Shown here in pieces: positions 1 to 11,560 of a DNA stretch of 64,000 nucleotides. Each line of letters begins with the position of its first letter. Position 1 is the first letter of the stretch. The DNA lies in contig CATNEN010000012.1 in NCBI GenBank assembly GCA_950097015.1, forward strand, positions 1,977,501 through 2,041,500, given 5' to 3'. The stretch comes from Macrostomum hystrix (taxonomy: Eukaryota > Platyhelminthes > Macrostomidae). Under the pieces are notes generated by a model. It had not been told where the DNA came from. It saw nothing but the letters and a program-made list of their open reading frames with translations, and searched no databases. The position numbers and the translations under genes are program-made.

Positions 1-432
1 TATATTTACCTACGTTCTACCTTCGATCTGGAGGAATTGCGGCAGCAACTTGATTAACTCTAGTGTCCGACAGTTTCAGCAAGCAGTGAATGCTAAAAGC
101 GTTGACTGTGAAACAATCGATGGATCAGTTTGTTCAGCTGCCTTATCAAATCTGTTGGTTGCACTTACTTTCACGCTACCTTCCTGTGCAAATATTTAAC
201 CAACGAAATTTTCTGTCGATCATTTTTTAATCGATCCATAGAATGAATTGCTTATGAATACTTTCTATTAAAAGTGCAACAAAATCAATATTGCGCTCGT
301 AGAAAGAAATTTTTTTCCAATGTGGTTGAAAATCACATTGAAAAGTTCAGAGACTTCTATAATCCATTGAATTCCAAGATTTACAAATTCAATAATTAAG
401 GAATTTTATATTAGAGCTACAGTTGATTTTAC

Positions 433-3400
433 CTGGTAACGTTGCCCTTCTGCTCCGGGTCGTTAGCAATGAATCGTTTCCTCATCTCATAGTAATTGTT
501 TCTCACTTTATCTTTGATTAGGGACTCGATCTGCGGGTGATTGCGTAGGCTGCGATAACTATTTTATCATATCGCATCTAATAACATCCATGCATATCCA
601 TACAATTGTATCCCATCGCGTCCCATCCCATCCCATCCCATTCCATCCCATCCCATCCCATCCCATCCCATCCCATCCCATCCCATCCCATCCCATCCCA
701 TCCCATCCCATCCCATCCCATCCCATCCCATCCGATCCCATCCCATCCCATTTTCCTCACCTCGTCCAGTTCAAGGCGAGCCGACTGGGCCGCCGAAAGG
801 CGCGATGAATTCGACGACCTGAGCGATCTGTCGCCCTCATCGGTGCCGTTTTCCAGGCTGTGCCGAGCTCCTGGACATTGTGCAGTGTCGCACAGTTTTA
901 TATTTGTTGTCTTAAGTGTAAACATTTTCTAATTTTGAAATTATCAACCCAAGCGACTCACTGTCAAGTGCAGCCTCGGCGGCCTGAGCGCGAACACCTG
1001 ACAATGTGAGAACATAGGTAACAATAAAATTAATTCAAAATCAATTAACTATGCCTCCAATATGCTGCCTACGAATCGATCAATTTCAAGCTACGACTCT
1101 TGGTACGATTCTACATATCCACATACGACTCCTGGGACGATTCTATATACGTCTTCCACCCCATCCGATGAGAATGACGATTATACAAACGACACTGCTT
1201 CTTCATTTTTAACTGCTTGGTTAGATTCTACGAGTAGTAAAGATTATTGGTACGATTCTATCTTCGATTTCTACTGCGATTCCAAATTTGACTCAAGGAA
1301 TGATTCTAGAAATTTCTCCTGGTTAGATTCTAGAAATTTCTCCTGGTTAGATTCTAGAAATTTCTCCTGGTTAGATTCTAGAAATTAATCCTGGTACGAT
1401 TCTAGAAATTAATCCTGGTTAGATTCTAGAAATTAATCCTGGTACGATTCTAGAAATTAATCCTGGTACGATTCTAGAAATGACTCCTGGTATGATTCTA
1501 GAAATGACTCCTGGTATGATTCTAGAAATGACTCCTGGTATGATTCTAGAAATTACTCCTGGTATGATTCTAGAAATTACTCCTGGTACGATTCTACATA
1601 CCATTTCTGGTTCGATTCCCATATGAGTCCTAGAATGATTCTATTATTCCATACTGCTGGTACAACTATGAATTTTGCTGCGATTCCAGCAATGGTCAGC
1701 TGTGTTTCACTCCAGCGCCATAAAGCAGCCTCGCACTGAACAACCAACAGCCTGCACTAAACATTAGACAGAACTAGGGCCAGGAAGAAAGATATCCCAC
1801 TTCAGTCGCCAAGCCAATGTCGAGAATCAAAAAGAGTTCGGATTGAAGATAAGCGCAGCATTTAGTTCGAATCCCGGCCTGCGCTGACCCAGTTTCTAGT
1901 GCACTTTCGCTTTTTTCCCCCGCCTCCTTCTGTCCATTTTCGTTCTCTTGGATTTCTACACTATGGGCGGGTCGAAAATGTATGTTTGTTCTAAAACTTA
2001 ATTATGACCTCCTCATTCATAACCTGCCCTGGAAGTTCAGAAATCCCCTAAAAAATCCCCATCTGGCTAGGCCGTTCCCAGCTGGAAAATGCCCGGGATC
2101 TGTCTGATGGGTGGAAGGCTGACTGGGGAGGGGGGTGGGTGGGATTGGACAAATGGCGAGCGGATCTGCAAAGCCAGGCTCTGGGTAACAGAAATCACCT
2201 TCAACACGGCCAAGGAGGCAGCGGCGGAGGATGGGGTATGGGCTAGTGCATACGTACACAGGACACTGGGCTAAGCCAAGTGTCATTGGCCCACAGCCTG
2301 CTAGAGAATGCAGCTCTAGAATGACTGAATGAGGGGGGGAGGTGGCAACGTAGCCCGCATAAGTGCTTGCATTCCGCTCGTTCGCCTTCTCTCGCCCCAG
2401 CTCAAACTGGCGCGCACTGTACTCCCCCCTGTCCGCCTTCTCACTTCCACACTCCCGTCTCGTTTCTCCCCCTGCCCGTGCTGGACGGACAGGCCTTTTC
2501 TAAGATCCCCAGTCAGCTCTGCAGCTCTGCAGAACTTCCCATAAGAGCTCTCTAATCAACTAGTCCGGCACCAATTTTTGTCAGGTAGAGAGAATTTGCC
2601 GTTATTAACTCGTCTCGGCATATTGGGATAAAAATGGATTCCAGATATTCATTCGCGCTGAAACAGCCCTGCTACACACAGGTGAGAAAAATTATTTGAG
2701 TTTGAGTACCACAATTAGCATGTGTTTCTATGGACAGAGTGGACAAATAACACACACGCAACAACAACGTTATTGACACACCAAACTTAACTCGTAGTAA
2801 GTGGTTTGATTTTGTTTTGACGTTGGATTACTGTATCAATTTCCAGTTCAACTGAATAATAAGTATTTAAAAAATATAGAGGTTGTAGCCTAGTGGGCAG
2901 GGCGTCGGACTCGCGACTTGAAGATCGGGGGTTCGATTCCCGACTCCACTGGAACAATTTGTGTCCTTTAGCAAGACACTTAACTCTGCATTGCTTCAGT
3001 TCACCCAGCTGTTAAATGGGTACCAGCATTGGCTGGGATAATTGAAGGTGGGTGTGGCGTCCCCCCAGTACATGGACTGAACAGCCGTACGCAGCCTTCA
3101 GATGCGCCGCGCATTAGCCGCGGCTGTGCTGTCGGCTGCACATCTGACCCCATTGGGGCAGGTGTAATAAATTATTATTATTATTATTAATTTAAAAATA
3201 GAAGCGTGCAGCAACGGCAACAACAGCAATGTTCGTGTTGCATGCTGAACTTGTATCCCAGCTCCAATGCTAATGGACTTTTATTTGTCAGCCATCACAC
3301 ACTTAAGTTACGCTCTGCTCCTTTTGTCTATGTTCCGCAGCCCACAGAGATGCATCTCTGTGGATCCCCTCAGCATGTTTACATATAAAGAAAGTCTTGT

Positions 3401-5386
3401 TACAAATTGTTACACGCACAAAAAGGGAATGTCACACTCCCATTAAGCATTACTTCGTCTCCATTGAGGTGCAAGCTACAGACACATCAGTTCGTCTATG
3501 GCCGCATCCTATAGCTTCCAGTATAGAAAGCTATACAACATGCCTATAGGCGGCTGTTTGCCGCACTTTGTCTATGGTAAAAACATTCACTAATGCACCG
3601 CCAAATCGTTAGTCCATGACCCCTATTCCCACCCCGGATCAACAGCAAGCATCGCAGCCTGCTCTGATCAATGCTGCTGCTCTAGCCTCGACCAATCGAA
3701 TGAACCGCGCCAACCGCGAGCCTGTGAAGACTTCTGCCTCCGCTTCTGACTGTTGTTGCTGCGGCAGCTCGCCTAGGCGCTATACTTTGAGACTGCTGCG
3801 CGGCTTGATGACGCCGAGATTCACCTGCGCCCGACGGCGCCTGCTCATTGTCAGCCTGATGTCCACCGCGGTGGCACTATACATTCTGCTGACGATGGCA
3901 ACTACTAAACCGGCATCCAGACAGTCTAGACTAATAGTTCGAGATGAAAATAAACCACTGAACCCTGGCCATTTTATTAAGAACCGACTACATAGCAAAG
4001 ATGGCGGTGGAGGTGCCGGAAGCAGCGGAGGTGGCGGAGGAGGCGGAGGCGGCCTCGGTCGGTCCTGGTTTCAGAAGCGCCTCTCCGAGGATCGTCTCGA
4101 CAGTCAGCGGGCCGAGGCTGTCCGCGAGATGACTAGATTCGCATGGCGCGGCTACCTGCGCCACTGCGCCTCGCCACCATTTCTAGGAAACGAGCTAGCG
4201 CCGACACACAACGCCTGCTCGCCGGCGTCTGACAATCTTGTTGGAGCGGGCCGCCTCCTGACTGTGGTGGACTCGCTGGATACCCTGCTGGTCATGGGAT
4301 TGAACCGGGAGTATCGTCAGGCCAGAGAACTCGTTCGGCGCTATTACCATCCCAGGCTGGACAACACCAGCTTAGTCAGCGTCTTCGAGACCACCATCAG
4401 AATGCTGGGCGGCCTGCTAGGCGCCTACAGCCTGACTGAGGACCAGATGTTCGCCGAGAAGGCCGCCGACCTCGGCAACAGCATGGCCTCGGCGTTTCGC
4501 GGCTTGGACAGCCTCGACTCGGAGGGTGACAGTCGGCCGATCAGGGTGGCGCAGCCCAGGATCCGACTGGGCGAACCTGGCGGCGACGGTGCGGCCGCTT
4601 CGTCGGAACAGACGGTCAACCTGGCTGAGCCTGGCTCGCTCTACCTGGAATTCGCCTACCTGGCCGAGGCAGCCAGGCAGCCGAAATTCGCCAGATGGGC
4701 CAACAAGAATCAGGCCAACCTGATGCGGGTGAGCCCGGGTTGACTTGTGAAATTTGCGAAACGATTCCTTCCGTGAAGCGGAGTTTTACGTCTTGTTCTT
4801 TAGCCTTCCTTATTCGTTCTCCAGGTGAAAACAGGACTCAACTGAATCCCACTGCACCCGAATCCCACTGCACCTGAATCCCACTCCACCCGAATCCCAC
4901 TCCACCTGAATCCCACTGCACCTGAATCCCACTGCACCTGAATCCCACTCCACCTGAATCCCACTCCACCCGAATCCTTGTTCACCTCTTAAAGAAGTGA
5001 TCTACATCTTGGAAATGTAAGGCTAATGAAAATTTTCTGTCTTCCATATAACATGAGCGTTGTGTCCATTATTAATATGTTCAGGTGTCAAACATAGACG
5101 GCGTCTATCCGATCCACATAATATTGAGGGGTCAACAGCAGCCAGAGTCCACGGACAGTTTGTACTCGGCAGGTGCTGAGGGTGACTCATTCTACGAATA
5201 CCTGGTCAAGCGCTGCTTGTTCGATTCCGAGTTGGTCGAGTCTGAGGCAGCCGCACTCGCTTGTCGCCGGGTGTTCGCTCGCTCGATGGACGGCTTAATT
5301 AAACACCTGGGCATGCAGGTGCCAGGCGGTGCTAATGGCAACCTGGCCTGCCTGATAAAGACTAGTTTGATAACGCCTGCTTCCAG

Positions 5387-5460
<74 letters not shown>

Positions 5461-7824
5461 TCCAAGGTCCCACACTGGTGAAACAGTGCAGCATGGAACA
5501 CCTGACCTGTTTCGCTGGCGGCATGTACGCCCTCGCCTACATGCAGGATCGCAGACGCCAGGACTGGCTGAGATTCGCCGAGAATATCACCCGGGCCTGT
5601 TACTTGGCCTACGCTCAGTCACCACTGGGCCTGGGCCCGGAGTCTTTCATTGTTAGCGAAGACTTTGGCCAGACGAAAGTCACGCCGTCGCACGATTCGC
5701 ACATGCTCAGGCCAGAGACTGTTGAGTCCATCTATTACCTGTACCAGGTAACTGGCAATCAGATCTATCGCGACTGGGGCTGGCGCATTGTGCAGGCTCT
5801 GAATCGCAGCGCCCGAACCGGCGCCGGGTTTAGCGGCCTCGCCGGCATGACCTCCGGTGGGCCGGCCGTCTACGACAACACGCAGTGGTCCTACTTCCTG
5901 GCAGAGACTCTGAAGTACCTCTACCTGCTGTTCGCTCCGCCGGACACTCTGCCTCAGGACCAATGGCTGTTCAACACGGAGGCTCACGTGATTCCGACCT
6001 CAACCAATCCGCTGCGTCGTCGACTGTCCGCTGGACTGAGAAGAAAAAATCGTCGACGGAAGAGGCCGCAATTTGAGCAGTAGTAATCCAGATTGCACAA
6101 CTCAAATTGTGCGGCTAATTTAGTACATTCAAATATAGCTTGATAACACAAATCTATCGGACGTACCTGTACAAACAACGCCCATTCTACGCTACGGCTG
6201 TTTAACAGTAGAGTGGAAAGATTAGCCCTTGTTCAGGATTTTCATCGCAATTGGTTGAATATTTTAGGAGATACGGAAGAAATAATTTGAACGGGTATTT
6301 GAAATACCACCCTGGTCTTGTATACTTTTAATGAGTGCTTTTCGATATGCCCAGAAATTCTTATTTCCTAAGTCACCGTCATTCTAGTAAAGTACAGTTT
6401 CAATAACAGACATTTTTCCTAAATCAAAATGAACTCATGCTAAAACATATAAATGTTTTTTTGTTTTAACTCCTAGTTTTTAGTACGTTTCTATTTCAGC
6501 CAGTAACAAGCTGCGAATTGGTTTGCATTTGGACCAATTGACTAAAAATTTTCCTAGTCTCGTTTTCTTCACTGTCGAGAGCATATCTGAAACGCACTTT
6601 GAATTGCTTGGACTGATTGACAAGTGCCACACACTGTAAATACGAGCGTATCAATCAACAAAATGTGATGCTGATGTTGTTGGTCTTCATTTTTATATTT
6701 CTGCGCCATTTTTAACTAGGGAAGTAAACTAGCTATTAAAATACAGATCTGCTGCTTTTCAAGTGGTTGACTTTACAAAGCGAAATTTAATGAGTTCTGA
6801 ATCTGTTGAGCTGCTTTTATTCTTCTTGCCTCTCACGTGCCAAGCATTATCCCGTCTGGCCTCCATAGTCTCAGTAGAATCCCACTGCACCTGAATCCCA
6901 CTGCACCTGAATCCCACTGCACCTGAATCCCACTGCACCTGAATCCCACTGCACCTGAATCCCACTGCACCTGAATCCCACTGCACCTGAATCCCACTGC
7001 ACCTGAATCCCACTCCACCTGAATCCCACTGCACCTGAATCCCACTCCACCTGAATCCCACTGCACCTGAATCCCACTGCACCTGAATCCCACTGCACCT
7101 GAATCCCACTGCACCTGAACCACACTGCAACTGAATCCCACTGCACCTGAATCCCACTGCACCTGAATCCCACTGCACCTGAATCCCACTGCACCTGAAT
7201 CCCACTGCACCTGAATCCCACTCCACCTGAACCACACTGCAACTGAATCCCACTGCACCTGAATCCCACTGCACCTGAATCCCACTGCACCTGAATCCCA
7301 TGCACCTGAATCCCACTGCACCTGAATCCCACTGCACCTGAATCCCACTGCACCTGAATCCCACTGCACCTGAATCCCACTGCACCTGAATCCCACTGCA
7401 CCTGAATCCCACTGCACCTGAATCCCACTGCACCTGAATCCCACTCGTGAGAATACTACTCACCGAACACCGGCAGTCTGGTCTTGTCCGCCTGTCCGTG
7501 AACCACCTCGACACCCTCGGGTATGACCTGATGCCGCAGGCTGCCGTTGCTAATGACAACACCTGGCTGCGGCTGCGACCGGTGACCCGCAGCACCCCGA
7601 CGGCTGGAAGCGGCCGAGCCCAAGCTCGCCGTCGGCAGCTCCTCGCTGGCCAGAGGTCGACGGCCCTCCTCGACAGGCGGCGCCGCTGTGGTCGCGGGCC
7701 GGGAGGAGCCGCCGCCGCCCGCGGCATCGCCGCGAACATCCAGCGGAGTTTTCAGCCGGTCGGCCATCTTGGCCATCGGATGCTCGATGACTGGCGGTAG
7801 GCGGGTTCCACTGCGACTGCTCAT
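433..7824 (-). CDS. EF-hand (EFCAB6-like) protein gene, partial, exons deduced
   Basis: Four minus-strand exons can be joined in phase: 7464-7824 (start ATG at 7824, 120 codons plus one base), a 36-nt micro-exon 962-997, 761-870 and 433-530; the 3' end runs off the window. Exon 433-530 reads IESLIKDKVRNNYYEMRKRF followed by IANDPEQKGNVTR. This resembles the helix-loop part of the degenerate EF-hands repeated in EFCAB6-type proteins (D-P-x-x-x-G at the loop). The first exon is low-complexity, rich in Ser, Ala, Gly and Arg, with a strong donor (G|GTGAGT at 7463). Donors at 760 and 961 are also good. Seen: open frames, GT-AG sites, phase continuity. Inferred: that the first exon belongs to the same gene, across a 6.5-kb intron containing the plus-strand mannosidase. 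The micro-exon is the weakest link. A further exon may lie at 1-55, where LELIKLLPQFLQIE can be read. Confidence 0.38.
602..752. repeat. CATCC pentanucleotide array
   Basis: About 30 copies of CATCC with one or two substitutions. It lies in the proposed intron between exons 433-530 and 761-870 of the EF-hand gene and starts directly after the donor of the latter. Confidence 0.95.
1290..1622. repeat. 24-bp minisatellite
   Basis: About 13 copies of a 24-bp unit containing TAGAAATTACTCCTGGTA, with a degraded lead-in from about 1080. The unit is divisible by three, so a periodic reading frame stays open on the minus strand; this is not evidence of a gene. Confidence 0.93.
1623..2880. other. non-coding stretch, no feature recognised
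   Basis: Short open frames only, without family resemblance. An isolated GTTCGAATCCC at about 1867 looks like a tRNA B box but has no partner A box or acceptor stem. Confidence 0.6.
2881..3190 (+). mobile_element. tRNA-derived SINE, full-length-looking
   Basis: The head has a pol III A-box-like segment (TAGCCTAGTGGGC near 2887) and a perfect B box (GGTTCGATTCC near 2930). The central part contains CCTTTAGCAAGACACTTAAC and CAGCTGTTAAATGGGTACC, a stretch I remember as common in SINEs of many aquatic invertebrates. The tail is an ATT repeat (3168-3190). A diverged relative is at 23112-23511, and a worn fragment at 43165-43375. It lies in the proposed first intron of the EF-hand gene. Confidence 0.8.
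3191..3615 (+). other. 5' flank of the mannosidase gene
   Basis: No recognisable gene. It presumably includes the promoter and 5' untranslated region of the gene starting at 3616. No clear TATA box or other core element was identified. Confidence 0.4.
3616..6083 (+). CDS. mannosyl-oligosaccharide alpha-1,2-mannosidase, GH47, Golgi type IA-like
   Basis: Trims alpha-1,2-mannose from Man9-type N-glycans in the early secretory pathway. Two exons, 3616-4728 and 5085-6083, join in phase 0 (CGG|GTG) to 703 residues. Type II membrane topology: basic cytoplasmic N-terminus with a CCCC cluster, one transmembrane segment at residues 76-95, a Gly-rich stem (about 130-150), then the catalytic domain. Family landmarks: VDSLDTLLVMGL, VSVFETTIRMLGGLL (acid E258), GDSFYEYL (D405), MEHLTCFAGGMYAL, LRPETVES (E582), FLAETLKYLYLLF and FNTEAH (T669, the calcium-binding Thr of the family). 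All expected catalytic residues are present. FLAETLKYLYLLF and HLTCFAGGM are closer to what I recall of Golgi MAN1A enzymes than of ER MAN1B1. Oddities: a pure CAG24 run (5388-5459) placing 24 Gln in the catalytic domain, and a basic C-terminal tail after NTEAH. Intron 4729-5084 holds a 16-bp minisatellite. Confidence 0.93.
4840..4982. repeat. 16-bp minisatellite in mannosidase intron
   Basis: About nine copies of TGAATCCCACTGCACC, with CACC/CCCG and TGC/TCC variants. The same unit forms the larger array at 6877-7446. Confidence 0.95.
5388..5459 (+). repeat. uninterrupted CAG24, in-frame polyglutamine
   Basis: Twenty-four CAG codons with no synonymous CAA, inside exon 2 of the GH47 gene, between the GDSFYEYL region and the HLTCF motif. 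Purity suggests recent replication slippage. Confidence 0.97.
6084..6876. other. 3' flank of mannosidase gene
   Basis: AT-richer sequence with no coding features; presumably 3' untranslated region followed by spacer. I saw no convincing canonical AATAAA near the stop. Confidence 0.5.
6877..7446. repeat. 16-bp minisatellite, large array
   Basis: About 35 copies of TGAATCCCACTGCACC with scattered variants and one 15-bp unit near 7300 that shifts the register. Continuous minus-strand frames with a 16-residue period are read-through of the array. It abuts the donor side of exon 7464-7824. Confidence 0.97.
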
Positions 7825-8995
7825 TTCGAGTGCTCAAACCACAAAAATTGCTATCAACTTGTTGAGATCAATTTTTTGTTTAAGTTGTGAAGACCGGCGT
7901 TGTACTTGAAATCGCTCTGCGGGCCATTTTACCGGCTAGTTGAGTTGGCCCCATTGGCTACCTTAGCTGCCAAACCGACCACCCCATCTGCCTGCAGTCC
8001 TTTCAGTTCTCTTCAAATTGAAATTATCAATCTTAATTTTCTGCTTTCCTAGCTTCTTGCTACCTTTCTCTCTTAGTCCATGCGGCGAAGAAGGAATAGC
8101 GCGTCTGGTTTCCATTGGCAACCGCCGGTGTCGTCACCAACCTCACCACCCCCCCGAAAAAAGGCATTCAATGTTTAGCCATCACCTGTCAGCGACCTTC
8201 CTATACTTTTGTGCCAGTGTACCGCGCTGCATCCAAATAGCTCTATATAGATAGGACTCTTTCTCTCTCTCTATTTTTTGAGTCCATTTGGGTTTCGCAC
8301 CGTTGTGTTTGAACAGCCGACACTATAGAAAGATAGTTGAGAACGATGCTAAAGGACACTATTAAGTCTTCATCTCGAATAGACATTGTGCCAAGATGCT
8401 CGTCATACAACACACAGCACCTCGTCTGTGTATCTATCAGTTCAGTGCTCGTTTGTGTGCAATATTTACTGCAATATTTAACCACTTGGCGAACTCAAGT
8501 AAAGAACTCAAGTCTTGGTTAAGTCTTTAATCTCTTCCTCTCTTTGGCTATTTTGTTTTAATAATTCTTTTCCACTTGAAAGAAAGAAAATTAATGGCAA
8601 ATTAAACATTAAGCTGGCAGCCTCACAGGTATTTTTGTATGGCCTGAGAAGCTTTCTTTGCTGTTGGTTGTCAGACAGAGTATTAATTTATAACAATATG
8701 ATACTAGACCTGTTTTAGATCTCTAAATCTAGCTTGATTAGTAAATGAAGACTCATCTCATCTCAAAGACAGGTTGAAATATAAAATCCGTCAACTTGCT
8801 TTTCAGCGAAACTACTAGAAGTAATAAAAACAAAGTTTCAGAGTTCGCAAGAAAAACAAATTTGAGAAGAAAACTGTGGACTTAAAATAAGAAAGAATGA
8901 TTTTAGATTTTTGTATATCAGATTTTGCTTATACAAGCAAAGAGTAAAACAAAAATAAAAAAATATTTATGAGTTTCGGAGGTCAGAGGACGGTT
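7825..8995. other. spacer without recognised gene
   Basis: Upstream of the minus-strand ATG at 7824. Contains only short frames and a CT-rich patch near 8260; no promoter element could be pinned down. Confidence 0.5.
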
Positions 8996-9371
8996 GAAGA
9001 GAGATCGGATAGAGATCGGATAGAGATCGGATCAAGATCGGGTAGAGATCGGATAGAGATCTGATAGAGATCGGATAGAGATCGGATAGAGATCTGATAG
9101 AGATCGGATAGAGATCTGATAGAGATCGAATAGAGATCAGATAGAGATCGGAGAGAGATCGGATAGAGATCAGAGAGAGATCGGAGGAAGATCGGATAGA
9201 GATCTGATAGAGATCGGATAGAGATCGGATAGAGATCGGATAGAGATCGGATAGAGATCTGATAGAGATCGGATAGAGATCGGATAGAGATCTGATAGAG
9301 ATCGGATAGAGATCGGATAGAGATCGGATAGAGATCTGATAGAGATCGGATAGAGATCGGATAGAGATCGG
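8996..9371. repeat. 11-bp minisatellite
   Basis: About 34 copies of AGAGATCGGAT, alternating irregularly with AGAGATCTGAT. All frames on the minus strand are open for long stretches; not a gene. Confidence 0.96.
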
Positions 9372-9934
9372 GGACTTGTTAAGCATCTGCAGTTTGTAGC
9401 AAATGCGCAATGAAAAAATCTCAACGAAACTATAAAATCGTTGGATGCGAATTAAAACAAATAAAATAATCTCGCGCAAACTGCTAAACCCATTTGGACA
9501 TGCACTTTTGAAGACCTCAAGTGAAGTCTTTAGCACACCAGGAAGGGACAGTGGTCTGGATTCGAGTGCCGATGGATTTTTTCATTTCAACGAGTGGCAG
9601 GCTGATAGGACGGACTGAATTCCAAGCTGGGGTGATCTGATGAAGATGATGAGGCTCATTGTGCCCACCAGGGAGGCTGGGTGGTTGCCCCGAATTGGAT
9701 TGGAGACAAAATCAGTGAGACCCAATCAGAGCATGGATTGTGCAGCCAAGATCCCCCACTAAGGGGATCGAAGTGGATAGACTTTATCTCCCCATTTGGG
9801 GATTTCAAGTCAGGTCTCTGAAGCGCTTTTGAGTTTTATCAGCCTTTCTCAATTCGACACCGGCGGCAATTTGGTAAGCTAATGTTGCGTGAGTTCGCTA
9901 GTACATTATTCGCTCGGACAGAAGAACAATTGTG
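9372..9934. other. unique spacer, possible degraded repeat
   Basis: No gene. The stretch from about 9560 to 9830 has a B-box-like GGATTCGAGTGCC and two near-complementary CCCC/GGGG patches. It may be an old SINE, but this is not supported enough to call. Confidence 0.35.
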
Positions 9935-10930
9935 TAGGATAGGGATGGGACGGGGTGCGAACAATGGTGAAGGATAGGGACAGGGCTGGATTGGATAAGG
10001 ATGGGATGAGACGAGAGGATCGTCTCATGTAGGATATTTATATCCTACATATTAAATGGATAAGAATGGTGTAGGATAGGGATGGGACAGGATGGGACAG
10101 GATGGGACAGGATGGGACAGGATAGGGATGGGATGGGACAGGATGGTATAAGGATGGTGTAGGATAGGGATGGGACAGGATGGTATAAGGATAGTGTAGG
10201 ATAGGGACAGGACAGGATGGTATAAGGATGGTGTAGGATAGGGATGGGATGGGACAGGATGGTATAAGGATGGTGTAGGATAGGGATGGGATGGGACAGG
10301 ATGGTATAAGGATGGTGTAGGATAGGGAAGGGACAGGATGGTATAAGGATAGTGTAGGATAGGGATGGGACAGGATGGTATAAGGATGGTGTAGGATAGG
10401 CATGGGATGGGACAGGATGGTATTATATATCCTACACCATTTTGCAAGGATGGTGTAGGATAGGGATGGGATGGGACAGAATGGTATAAGGATGGTGTAG
10501 GATAGGGATGGGACAGGATGGTATAAGGATGGTGTAGGATAGGGATGGGACAGGATGGTATAAGGATGGTGTAGGATAGGTACAGGAATGGATGGGATTT
10601 CGCGCCTCAACGTTTTACCTCGTTTCAGCCCTCTGCAGCCTGAGAGTGGTGTAGGATAAGGATAGGACGGGATGGGATGAGGATGGTGTTCGATAAGGAT
10701 TGGATGGCGAGGGATAAGGATACGTTGTAGGATAAGGATATGACAGGATGTGATAAGAATGGTGGAGGACAGGGATGGAACAGGATGGGATAAGAATGTG
10801 TGTAGGATAGTAGTGGATAAACAGGATGGACAGGAGAAGGATGGCGGGATAGGGATAAAAGATGACGGGGATAATATTAGATGGGGATGAGTCAGGACCG
10901 GATAAAGACTGTTAGGATAAGGATGGTGAG
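9935..10930. repeat. GGGAT-based compound minisatellite
   Basis: Degenerate GGATRGGGATGGGACAGGAT repeats; the cleanest part (10060-10590) has a higher-order unit built from GGATGGTATAAGGATGGTGT plus a GGGATGGGACA block. The flanks decay on both sides. Confidence 0.9.
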
Positions 10931-11475
10931 ATGGTACTGAAAAGTGCAGTGCTGTTGTGAAGGCGCAACTTTGGCGAATCCCAATCCGGAGCTAGTAAGC
11001 TAATAAAAAATCTATTTTAGCTTCTGCCATCGCGCGGAGTGGCTGTAGGCCAGTGCTTTTTCAATTTGTCCTCTTCTAATCAATAATTTATCCCCAAACC
11101 CAGGAGCAGTGATGGAGTGACCCACTAGGGTCAACAGACACTCCTACCGAGCGGATTTCATAATGTTATTTTTTATTTTCATTAACCTGGTTCCCTGAGT
11201 CACGTTGGCTCAAGTGTCAATTGTTTTTTTCTTAATGGACTTATTAGCGGAAAAGATCTTGAATAATGTTTAATTAACAATTTCCTGAACTTTATAAAAT
11301 ATGAAAACCTTATTCTATAGACAGTTATGCATGCATGTGCCGATAAAAATGATGTATTTCATTCCATTTCACACCTCTCGTCCACGCGTCGAGCTGCCCT
11401 CCCCAGGTGCAAGAAAAGTCAACTAACTGATCTGGACAAGCAAAAAAATAAGACTAAACACCAAGGAAGGCAGCA
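10931..11475. other. 5' flank of the nAChR gene
   Basis: No gene recognised. It presumably includes promoter and 5' untranslated sequence for the receptor gene starting at 11476; no core promoter motif was identified. Confidence 0.4.
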
Positions 11476-11528
11476 ATGCTTCATCCGCCATCTTTGCCAT
11501 TGGCTTCGGGCAACTGTCAGCTGCTAAC

Positions 11529-11560
<32 letters not shown>

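Noticed and set aside
1860-1885. Possible tRNA gene (GTTCGAATCCC)
   Set aside because: Only a B-box-like stretch; no A box at the right distance and no acceptor or anticodon stems.
6759-7739. 326-codon minus-strand open frame
   Set aside because: It is the 16-bp minisatellite read through, joined to flanking sequence out of frame with the real exon at 7464-7824.
9560-9830. Possible third SINE type
   Set aside because: A B-box-like motif alone, with no second copy in the window and no tail; kept as unassigned spacer.
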